Shown here piece after piece: positions 1 to 5,985 of a stretch of 16,832 nucleotides of DNA. Each line of letters begins with the position of its first letter. The first letter of the stretch is position 1. Under the pieces are notes generated by a model, which was not told where the DNA came from, searched no databases, and worked only from the letters and a program-made list of their open reading frames with translations. Source of the stretch: Fusobacteriaceae bacterium (GTDB taxonomy: Bacteria; Fusobacteriota; Fusobacteriia; Fusobacteriales; Fusobacteriaceae); contig CAAFPW010000088.1 of the NCBI GenBank assembly GCA_900764925.1, positions 1 through 16,832 on the forward strand, in the 5' to 3' direction. The translations under genes and the position numbers were made by a program.

Positions 1-1
1 A

Positions 2-265
2 AATTATAATAATAATATTTTAACTTTAAATTTAGAAAAATGTGGGTATGGTAGAAAAGATAGAAGTGTGTTTATTGATGAATTGAAAAATTTACAAATA
101 TTCCTAGATAGTAGTTCGATTGAAATATTTGTAAATTCTGGTGAAGAGGTATTTACTTCCAGATGTTATTGTAATGATTTGAAAGGCGATTTATATATTA
201 ATGGAGATTATAATTTAGAAAGTTTTAATTGGTATGAGTTGAAAAAATTTGAAGTAAATAAATAA
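2..265 (+). CDS. scrB: Sucrose(-6-phosphate) hydrolase, GH32, C-terminal fragment (5' end outside window)
   Basis: The frame is open from base 2 to the TAA at 263-265, giving about 87 residues that belong to a longer protein starting before the window. The fragment contains the beta-sandwich C-terminal signature of glycoside hydrolase family 32: a Gly-Arg segment, then IFLDSSSIEIFVNSGEEVFT and an SR pair, a pattern typical of bacterial ScrB/SacA invertases. The enzyme acts in the cytoplasm, splitting sucrose-6-phosphate made by a sucrose PTS into glucose-6-phosphate and fructose. The fructokinase next downstream supports this role. The catalytic N-terminal five-bladed propeller is outside the window, so substrate (phosphorylated or free sucrose) cannot be judged from active-site residues. 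The GTG at 68 is not a start; homology to the family runs through it. Confidence 0.85.
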   Translation, partial: NYNNNILTLNLEKCGYGRKDRSVFIDELKNLQIFLDSSSIEIFVNSGEEVFTSRCYCNDLKGDLYINGDYNLESFNWYELKKFEVNK

Positions 266-269
266 AATA

Positions 270-297
270 TTGAAAAATTAAAAAAAATAATTATAAT
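270..297 (+). promoter_or_regulatory. Promoter for scrK
   Basis: TTGAAA at 270-275 (5 of 6 to the -35 consensus) and a perfect TATAAT at 292-297 are separated by 16 bp. The promoter lies just after the scrB stop codon, so the fructokinase can be transcribed independently as well as by read-through from scrB. The predicted start of transcription is near 304, directly before the palindrome at 305-316. Confidence 0.6.
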
Positions 298-304
298 ATA
301 GGTA

Positions 305-316
305 TAAAACGTTGTA
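305..316. promoter_or_regulatory. LacI-family-type operator candidate before scrK
   Basis: TAAAACGTTGTA is a 12-bp inverted repeat matching its own reverse complement at 10 of 12 positions and centred on CG, as in operators of ScrR, CcpA and other LacI-family repressors. It starts at the predicted transcription start and its last base touches the scrK ribosome binding site, so a bound repressor would block initiation. The regulator that would bind it is not in the window. The motif is short, so chance occurrence in AT-rich DNA is possible. Confidence 0.4.
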
Positions 317-332
317 AAGGAGATTAGAAAAA

Positions 333-1193
333 ATGATAATAGGAGCAATAGAGGCTGGAGGAACAAAATTCGTTTGTGGAGTAGGAAATGAAAAGGGAGA
401 GATTTTAGAAAGAGTTAGTTTTCCAACAGAAACACCAGAGATTACTTTAGCAAAAGTTGTGGAATTTTTTAAAGACAAAAATATTGAAAGATTAGGAATC
501 GGTTCTTTTGGACCGATAGATGTAAATCCTAAATCAAAAACTTATGGATATATAACAAAAACTCCTAAGTTAGCTTGGACAGATTGTGATGTAGTAGGAT
601 ATTTAAAAAAATATTTTGATATACCTATGTACTTTGATACAGATGTAAATGGAGCTGCTTTAGGAGAAGCTACTTGGGGAGCTGCTAAAGGATTAGAAAA
701 CTGTTTATATATAACAATAGGAACAGGAATAGGTGGAGGAGCTTTAGTTTCTGGAAAATTAGTACATGGAATGTTACATCCAGAGATGGGACACATAATG
801 GTAAAAAGACATCCTGAAGATACTTATGAAGGGAAATGCCCATTCCACAAAGATTGTTTTGAAGGGATGGCAGCAGGACCAGCTATCGAAGCAAGATGGG
901 GTAAGAAAGGGTATGAGTTACCAGTAGATCATAAAGCTTGGGATATAGAAGCATATTATATAGCACAAGGATTGATGAATTTTATTTTAACTTTATCACC
1001 AGAAAAAATAATTTTAGGTGGAGGAGTAATGAAACAGGAACAACTATTCCCTAAAATAAGAAAAGAGGTAGTAGAGTTATTAAAAGGTTATGTACAAACT
1101 AAAGAGATATTAGAAGATATAGATAACTATATAGTTTGCCCAGGATTAGGAGATAATGCTGGACTTTTAGGAGCTTTAGCTTTAACATTATAG
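333..1193 (+). CDS. scrK: Fructokinase, ROK family
   Basis: This 286-residue cytoplasmic protein would phosphorylate fructose released by ScrB to fructose-6-phosphate using ATP. It opens with the ROK phosphate-binding motif GAIEAGGTKF (residues 4-13). Residues 102-112 (DTDVNGAALGE) hold the expected catalytic Asp104, and GTGIGGG (130-136) is the second nucleotide-binding loop. A zinc site is visible as His154 with the CxxHxxC cluster Cys169, His172 and Cys175, the arrangement of YdhR/ScrK-type ROK fructokinases rather than the three-cysteine cluster of ROK glucokinases. Length is normal for the family. The start is supported by AAAGGAGA at 316-323. It follows scrB after 67 bp that hold a promoter and an operator-like palindrome, and ends before a strong hairpin at 1201-1230. 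Fructose specificity is inferred from the zinc cluster and from the scrB neighbour. Confidence 0.9.
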   Translation: MIIGAIEAGGTKFVCGVGNEKGEILERVSFPTETPEITLAKVVEFFKDKNIERLGIGSFGPIDVNPKSKTYGYITKTPKLAWTDCDVVGYLKKYFDIPMYFDTDVNGAALGEATWGAAKGLENCLYITIGTGIGGGALVSGKLVHGMLHPEMGHIMVKRHPEDTYEGKCPFHKDCFEGMAAGPAIEARWGKKGYELPVDHKAWDIEAYYIAQGLMNFILTLSPEKIILGGGVMKQEQLFPKIRKEVVELLKGYVQTKEILEDIDNYIVCPGLGDNAGLLGALALTL

Positions 1194-1200
1194 GATAAAA

Positions 1201-1235
1201 AATAGGGTGTTGCATCTGCAGCACCCTATTTTTTT
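1201..1235. terminator. Bidirectional terminator between scrK and the PBP gene
   Basis: A 13-bp stem (1201-1213 with 1218-1230, one G-T wobble) closes a 4-base loop. On the + strand it runs into T residues 1229-1235; on the minus strand the A-run 1197-1202 gives a U-tract. It can therefore end scrK transcripts and those of the converging PBP gene, whose stop codon at 1234-1236 touches the T-tract. Confidence 0.85.
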
Positions 1236-3438
1236 AATTGCCTAATAATCTTTGGAAAAGAGAATCGCTACTACTTTTATTTTGAGCAGGTTGTTGAGAA
1301 GAGTTTTCTATAGGAGTTACCTCTCTTATATTGTTATCTTTTGGAAGAGTAGGTATCTGTTGAGTTACTTTTTCTTTTCCTCTATAACCAGATTTTTCAA
1401 ATACTCCACCTATTCCTCTAAAATATTTATCATCTCTTTCCAATTCTAATTTTCCTCTTCTTATAGCAAAGTCTCTCCCTTTATCCATCTTTAATCCAGT
1501 ATTTAAAGCAAGAGTTTGCATAACTAGATCACCATTTTTTAAGTGGTTATCTAAGAATGAAAACTTTGCAGAAGTATCATATAGATTATTATCTACAAGT
1601 TTTTGATAGTATTGAGCCCAAAGAGGTGCCACTCCATTTCCACCACTTACATCACCAGTAATAGGTTTGTTATCATCATAACCTATATATATAGTAGTGA
1701 CATAGTTAGGAGTAATTCCAGCAAACCAAAGAGTTCTATTCTCATTAGTTGTTCCAGTTTTACCACCCTGCTCTATTCTTCTTTTATTTGAATCATATAC
1801 AGCTGCTCTTCCAGAACTACCAAACATAACAGAGCTTTTTAACATATATGTAATTAAGCTTGTATCTAAACTATCATATATTTTCTCTTTTTTAGGCAGC
1901 TCTTCATAGAGAACATTTCCATACTTATCAACTACAGAAGTGACAATTACAGGAGCTACCTTATATCCACCATTAGCAAACACACTATAATTTAAAGCAT
2001 GTTGTAATGGGGTATTTTCAAAAGACCCTAAAGATGCTGTTAAATCATCAGGAATCTTTAGATTAGGATCAAGCTTGGCTATATTTCTTTTTACAGTACT
2101 GATTCCAACCTTTTCTAAAAGTTGAATAGATACTGTATTTACTGATCTATCTAAAGCTGTAAGTAGAGTTAAGTTTTTATTATATCTATTTCCATAGTTT
2201 TTAGGAATCCATCTTCCATATTGTAGATACCTGTCCTCTATTACTGAGTTCAACTCATAACCATTTTGTAGAGCTGTGAAGTATAGGAAAGGTTTAAAAG
2301 ATGAACCTAACTGTCTTTTTGCCATAGTGGCTCTATTAAATCCACCAGCTTTAAAATCTTTTCCAGCTACAATAGATATAATGTGTCCATTGTTAGGATC
2401 AACTGTTACCATTCCCCCTTGTAATTTTTCTCTTCCCTCTTTTTTAAAGAAAGAGTAATTATCAAAGGTTTCTTTAGCTATTTTTTGCATATTTAAATCA
2501 AGAGTTGTATAGACTTTCAATCCTCCAGTATATATCAAATCCTCATCAAAATTTTCTAGTAGGATATTTTCAACTAGGTTAGAAAAATCAGGTACATTGT
2601 ACTCAACTGCACTTCTTTTATTATAGACGATGGTAGTATTCTCATCTAATACGAAATCTTTAGGAAGATTATTTTCGTTGTAGAATTTATGAGCCATAGC
2701 TTTGTCGTATTCCTCTTTAGTAATCATACCATCTTTATACATTTCAGAAAGAATAAGTCTCATTCTTTTTAAAGAGTTATTCAGTTTTCTACTAGGGTTA
2801 TAAGTTTCAGGTCTATTTGGAATACCAGCTAAAAGGGCTGACTCAGCCAATCCTATTTGAGAGATATCTTTTCTATAAAATTGTTCAGCTGCTGTTTTTA
2901 CTCCATAAGCACCAGCACCAAAATATATCTCATTTAGATATTTTTCAAAAATCTCATCTTTAGTATATTTTCTCTCTATTTCAAAGGTAATAAGAGCCTC
3001 TTTTATCTTTCTTGCTAAGCTCTTTTCATGGGATAAAAAAGCATTTCTAGCTAATTGTTGAGTGAATGAACTAGCTCCTTGAACAGCTGAACCACTTTTT
3101 ATATTGGCTACAATAGCTCCTAATAATCTTTTATAGTGTATTCCGTGATGAGAGTAGAATTTTTTATCCTCAATAGCTAAAAAGGCATCCTTTACATCTT
3201 GGGGAATCTCTCTAAATTTAGCTATCTCTCTAGTTTCTCTTGAGATAACATCTATAATCTCTCCATTTCTATCGTAGACAGTAGTGGGTATAGATGGAGA
3301 ATAATCTTCAATAAGTGTAGAGATATCTGGAAGTTCCTTATAGTATTTATATACTAGACTAAAAACAGCACCAGATGTGATCACTCCCCCTAAAAATATT
3401 ACCACTAAAAATATCTTTAAGTATGTAAGTTTTTTCAT
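1234..3438 (-). CDS. Class A penicillin-binding protein 1A (bifunctional transglycosylase/transpeptidase)
   Basis: This 734-residue inner-membrane protein polymerises glycan strands from lipid II and crosslinks the peptides in the periplasm. A single N-terminal membrane anchor (about residues 7-30) is followed by a GT51 domain with EDKKFYSHHG (Glu90 catalytic), QGASSFTQQLARN (120-132), RKIKE with Glu147, and the EKYLNEIYFGAGAYG segment (165-179). The transpeptidase domain has the three penicillin-binding motifs: SSFK (Ser379 nucleophile, Lys382), SVN (432-434) and KTG (560-562). The usual Pro before GSxFKP is Leu377. The C-terminal 45 residues are a Gln/Asn/Ser/Pro-rich tail of low complexity. 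The ribosome binding site AGGAGGT (3443-3449) overlaps the stop codon of rlmN just upstream, so the two genes are almost certainly cotranscribed. Related proteins are named PBP1A, MrcA or PonA. Confidence 0.95.
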   Translation of the reverse strand: MKKLTYLKIFLVVIFLGGVITSGAVFSLVYKYYKELPDISTLIEDYSPSIPTTVYDRNGEIIDVISRETREIAKFREIPQDVKDAFLAIEDKKFYSHHGIHYKRLLGAIVANIKSGSAVQGASSFTQQLARNAFLSHEKSLARKIKEALITFEIERKYTKDEIFEKYLNEIYFGAGAYGVKTAAEQFYRKDISQIGLAESALLAGIPNRPETYNPSRKLNNSLKRMRLILSEMYKDGMITKEEYDKAMAHKFYNENNLPKDFVLDENTTIVYNKRSAVEYNVPDFSNLVENILLENFDEDLIYTGGLKVYTTLDLNMQKIAKETFDNYSFFKKEGREKLQGGMVTVDPNNGHIISIVAGKDFKAGGFNRATMAKRQLGSSFKPFLYFTALQNGYELNSVIEDRYLQYGRWIPKNYGNRYNKNLTLLTALDRSVNTVSIQLLEKVGISTVKRNIAKLDPNLKIPDDLTASLGSFENTPLQHALNYSVFANGGYKVAPVIVTSVVDKYGNVLYEELPKKEKIYDSLDTSLITYMLKSSVMFGSSGRAAVYDSNKRRIEQGGKTGTTNENRTLWFAGITPNYVTTIYIGYDDNKPITGDVSGGNGVAPLWAQYYQKLVDNNLYDTSAKFSFLDNHLKNGDLVMQTLALNTGLKMDKGRDFAIRRGKLELERDDKYFRGIGGVFEKSGYRGKEKVTQQIPTLPKDNNIREVTPIENSSQQPAQNKSSSDSLFQRLLGN

Positions 3439-3447
3439 TAATACCTC

Positions 3448-4509
3448 CTATTTAGTAGGTTTTTGAGCATTTTTTTGTCTAAGCTGACCACAAGCTCCAT
3501 CTATATCTGTTCCCTTTTCTCTTCTTATAGTAACATTTATCTTTCTTACATTTTGTAAGTAGTTTACAAATCTTTCGATCTTCTTGTCAGATGGTCTTGT
3601 CATATCTGTTCCAACTACTGGATTACATGGAATAAGATTTACAACATGGTCAAAGTCACGAACAAAATCAGCTAAAGCATTGGCATCAGCTTCAGAAACA
3701 TTGAAATTGTTGATTAAGATATATTCAAAAGTAATTCTTCTTTTTGTTTGTCTTTGATACTCTTGTAATACAGCATGTAAATCCTCTAGCGGATATCTTC
3801 TATTGATAGGTATGATCTCATCTCTCTTTTCATTGATAGCTGAGTGTAGAGACACAGCCAATTCTACATGAGCTTTTTCCAATAGGATTTTTTCAATGTT
3901 TGGAACTATTCCTGAAGTAGATATAGTTATCTTTCTCTTAGAGATATTTATTCCATTTTCATTAGATAAGATTTCTAAAGCTTTTAAAACATTAGTAAGA
4001 TTTAAAAGAGGTTCTCCCATTCCCATGAATACAATATTATTTAGGTTTTCTCCTTGCTTTACAAGTCTTCTCTCCACTGTATATACTTGGTTGATTATCT
4101 CACTTACATTTAAATCTCTTTTAAATCCACCTTGTCCAGTTGCACAGAAACTACATTTTACAGCACAACCTACTTGTGAAGATATACATAGAGTGTTTCT
4201 CTTATCTTTATGTCTTAATAAAACAGTTTCTATTGTATTTCCATCTTCCAATTGGAATAGGAATTTTTCTGTTTTATCAATCTTAGATATTTGATGTTTT
4301 AAAAGATTTAAAAATGGGATATAAGCTTTCTCAATTAAAAGTTCTCTATCTTTTAAAGAAAGATTTGTCACTTCATTTAAATCTCTCACTATTTTTTTAT
4401 GCAACCAGTTAAATAGTTGTTTTCCATAGAATTTTTTCATTCCAAGAGAAACAACAAACTCCTCTAACTCCTGTTGATTAAGATTTAATAAATTTATTTT
4501 TTCTGACAT
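3448..4509 (-). CDS. rlmN: Dual-specificity 23S rRNA/tRNA (adenine-C2)-methyltransferase RlmN
   Basis: This radical SAM enzyme makes 2-methyladenosine in 23S rRNA (A2503) and in certain tRNAs. The 353-residue protein shows the CX3CX2C iron-sulfur motif (Cys115, Cys119, Cys122), GMGEPLLN (163-170) as the SAM-binding segment, and Cys340 in DGACGQL, matching the C-terminal cysteine that resolves the methylated enzyme intermediate. The frame stays open 36 codons further upstream, but I choose ATG 4507-4509 because GGAGG (4515-4519) lies at proper spacing and an extended -10 promoter lies within the longer frame; the family also begins close to this Met. The stop TAG at 3448-3450 is part of the ribosome binding site of the PBP gene downstream, which suggests translational coupling. 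Confidence 0.95.
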   Translation of the reverse strand: MSEKINLLNLNQQELEEFVVSLGMKKFYGKQLFNWLHKKIVRDLNEVTNLSLKDRELLIEKAYIPFLNLLKHQISKIDKTEKFLFQLEDGNTIETVLLRHKDKRNTLCISSQVGCAVKCSFCATGQGGFKRDLNVSEIINQVYTVERRLVKQGENLNNIVFMGMGEPLLNLTNVLKALEILSNENGINISKRKITISTSGIVPNIEKILLEKAHVELAVSLHSAINEKRDEIIPINRRYPLEDLHAVLQEYQRQTKRRITFEYILINNFNVSEADANALADFVRDFDHVVNLIPCNPVVGTDMTRPSDKKIERFVNYLQNVRKINVTIRREKGTDIDGACGQLRQKNAQKPTK

Positions 4510-4542
4510 TATTTCCTCCATAAAATTTTTATTTAACAATGT

Positions 4543-4571
4543 ATTATAACAGAAAAAATGAGTAATTACAA
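4543..4571 (-). promoter_or_regulatory. Promoter for rlmN-PBP
   Basis: On the minus strand TTGTAA (4566-4571) and TATAAT (4543-4548) are separated by exactly 17 bp, and the -10 is extended by TGT. It lies in the 85-bp gap after the AlaX-like gene, so rlmN and the PBP gene need not depend on transcription from further upstream. Confidence 0.6.
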
Positions 4572-4594
4572 CAATATATTCCAATCTTACTTTA

Positions 4595-5722
4595 TTAATT
4601 AGATTGTTTTGAAACAAGGTAATTTTTTAAAAAGTTTTTAAGTTCACTCTCTTTTATCTCACCTTTAAAATTTCCCTTATTTTTACTTCCACCGCCTTTT
4701 ATATTATTGTGATTTTCTGTTAAGTACTTAATAAACTCCTTACAGTCAAAATTTTGAGCGGTAATAGAGAAACTATTATTATCTCCAGTTACCAGTATGC
4801 TATTTTCTTTCATATATCTACTTAAAAATGAAGCCACTGTGGTATCTCCAAAATAGAAGATAGGTTGATAATTATGAAGAATTTCACTCTCTTTTAGAAG
4901 CTTTTCAGCTAGAAGTTCTACATATTGAGAAGCGAGATTTTTATACTCACTCTCCACTTTTTTCTTTTCTTGAAGAGTCTTATCTAACATATCTAAAATT
5001 TCATAATCCTTGCAACTAAAAATATGACATAGATCCTTTGAAAGTCTATGCTTGTATGAGTAATCTTTTAAAGCTCTATCCCCAGCTATAAAATAGAATC
5101 TTGTATAGTTTCCTTTGATTTTTTCATAGTTTATGATTTTGAAAAGTTTTATATCCTTAGTGTTATCTACATGAAATCCAGCACAAGCTCCCAAATCCAC
5201 ATTTGGAATTTCAACAAATCTTACTGTGCCAGTAACTTTATCTTTGATCGCTTTACGAAGTCCCTCTATTTTTCTAGCTTCTTCATTTTCCATAGTAAAA
5301 ATCTTTATTTTAAGAGCCTTTGTTATAATCTCATTGACTTTTCTTTCAAGATCACTTATAACTTCCTCTTTGATCTCATTTGAATCTAAGTCTACTGTGG
5401 TGTATTCTTCAGCCATTCTGAAGCCAACAGTATTCAAGTTATAGTCATTATAGGCTACTGCTGAAAAAGTGTGTTGTGCAGTATGTTGACAAGCTATATC
5501 CTTCCTTCTTGAAAAATCTAATTGAATTTCATATTTTTCACATTTTAATTCTTTATCTATAACTATTCCCTCTTCTTTTACCTCTAGTACTTGAGTATCA
5601 CCTATATAACCCCTATCTCCAAGTTGTCCTCCTTTTCCATCAATATAGAAAATATCATTAGGTTCGCTCTCAATTAGATATCCATTTTTTATCTTTTCAC
5701 ATTTTTTTATCAATAATTCCAT
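4595..5722 (-). CDS. AlaX-like alanyl-tRNA editing protein (editing domain plus DHHA1-type C-terminus)
   Basis: This 375-residue cytoplasmic protein resembles the editing half of alanyl-tRNA synthetase and would hydrolyse tRNA(Ala) wrongly charged with serine or glycine. GGQLGDRG (31-38) matches the GGQxxDxG strand. The zinc ligands are His80 and His84 in QHTAQHTFS, and Cys180 and His184 in CAGFH. Residues about 240-280 are Lys/Glu-rich and probably coiled coil. GGGSKNKGNFKG (343-354) resembles the glycine-rich loop of the DHHA1/C-Ala domain that binds the tRNA elbow. No aminoacylation domain is present, so it is a free-standing long AlaX (DHHA1-containing) rather than AlaRS. The ATG at 5720-5722 follows a GAGGG ribosome binding site. 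It is the first gene of a minus-strand block that continues with rlmN, a second RNA-quality gene. Confidence 0.85.
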   Translation of the reverse strand: MELLIKKCEKIKNGYLIESEPNDIFYIDGKGGQLGDRGYIGDTQVLEVKEEGIVIDKELKCEKYEIQLDFSRRKDIACQHTAQHTFSAVAYNDYNLNTVGFRMAEEYTTVDLDSNEIKEEVISDLERKVNEIITKALKIKIFTMENEEARKIEGLRKAIKDKVTGTVRFVEIPNVDLGACAGFHVDNTKDIKLFKIINYEKIKGNYTRFYFIAGDRALKDYSYKHRLSKDLCHIFSCKDYEILDMLDKTLQEKKKVESEYKNLASQYVELLAEKLLKESEILHNYQPIFYFGDTTVASFLSRYMKENSILVTGDNNSFSITAQNFDCKEFIKYLTENHNNIKGGGSKNKGNFKGEIKESELKNFLKNYLVSKQSN

Positions 5723-5750
5723 ACTCTACCCTCTTTATAACTTTTTATCT

Positions 5751-5778
5751 ATTATACCACTAAAATTAAAGAAAATAA
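5751..5778 (-). promoter_or_regulatory. Promoter for the AlaX-like gene
   Basis: On the minus strand TATAAT at 5751-5756 is preceded by TGG (extended -10). A weak TTTATT lies 17 bp upstream as a possible -35. It is placed 29 bp before the ATG and diverges from the galactoside operon. Confidence 0.5.
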
Positions 5779-5832
5779 AAGTTATTTTTAGGGAGAGAGA
5801 ACTAAAAAAATATTTTATTTTTTTTATTAAAT

Positions 5833-5851
5833 TTAGTAAAAATTTTACTAA
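5833..5851. promoter_or_regulatory. Operator O1 (perfect palindrome) upstream of the galactoside promoter
   Basis: TTAGTAAAAATTTTACTAA is a perfect inverted repeat of two 9-bp arms around a central A at 5842. The inner 18 bases recur identically at 5955-5972. A repeated perfect palindrome in front of a sugar operon is the usual form of a LacI-family operator. O1 lies about 63 bp before the predicted transcription start. The EbgR-like regulator at the far end of the operon is the likely ligand (inference). Confidence 0.7.
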
Positions 5852-5868
5852 TATTATTTCTAATTATA

Positions 5869-5898
5869 TTGACTATTTCAACTTATTTATGATACTAT
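5869..5898 (+). promoter_or_regulatory. Promoter of the galactoside operon
   Basis: TTGACT (5869-5874, 5 of 6 to consensus) and TACTAT (5893-5898, extended by TGA at 5890-5892) are 18 bp apart. The predicted transcription start is near 5905, giving a leader of about 80 nt. The promoter lies between O1 and O2. I saw no better pair in the 263-bp intergenic region, which is otherwise very AT-rich. Confidence 0.55.
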
Positions 5899-5900
5899 TA

Positions 5901-5935
5901 ATTTGTAAAACATATAAAATGTATTATTTACAAAT
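5901..5935. repeat. Spaced inverted repeat between O1 and O2
   Basis: ATTTGTAAA (5901-5909) and TTTACAAAT (5927-5935) are perfect reverse complements separated by 17 bases, with a smaller nested pair ACAT/ATGT (5910-5913 and 5919-5922). The arms share GTAAA/TTTAC with the two operators. It overlaps the predicted transcription start, so it could be a split operator, another regulator's site or a weak RNA hairpin. Confidence 0.4.
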
Positions 5936-5954
5936 AAAATATAAAAATATAAAA

Positions 5955-5971
5955 TAGTAAAAATTTTACTA
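5955..5971. promoter_or_regulatory. Operator O2 (perfect palindrome) at the start of the alpha-galactosidase gene
   Basis: TAGTAAAAATTTTACTA is a perfect inverted repeat centred on A5963 and identical to the core of O1. The centre-to-centre distance is 121 bp. It lies about 58 bp after the predicted transcription start and directly before the ribosome binding site, so a protein bound here could block elongation, or loop with O1 across the promoter. Confidence 0.7.
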
Positions 5972-5985
5972 AGAAAGGAAAAATA

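Noticed and set aside
68..265. A separate 65-residue protein starting at GTG 68
   Set aside because: The frame is open back to base 2 and the GH32 C-terminal similarity continues through the GTG, so it is the tail of scrB.
1234..1400. Possible frameshift or truncation at the PBP C-terminus because of the low-complexity Gln/Asn/Ser tail
   Set aside because: Class A PBPs commonly end in a disordered polar tail; the three transpeptidase motifs and the following region are intact.
3896..4294. A 132-codon open frame on the + strand inside rlmN
   Set aside because: It is antisense to a complete, well-conserved enzyme, has no ribosome binding site and no recognisable domain.
4510..4617. An in-frame 36-codon extension before rlmN, overlapping the AlaX-like gene
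   Set aside because: The extension contains a 17-bp-spaced extended -10 promoter, lacks family similarity, and the ATG at 4507-4509 has a strong ribosome binding site.
5723..5985. Possible riboswitch or leader-peptide attenuator before the alpha-galactosidase
   Set aside because: The region is explained by two diverging promoters and palindromic operators; it has no GC-containing helices or T-tract terminator needed for a riboswitch.
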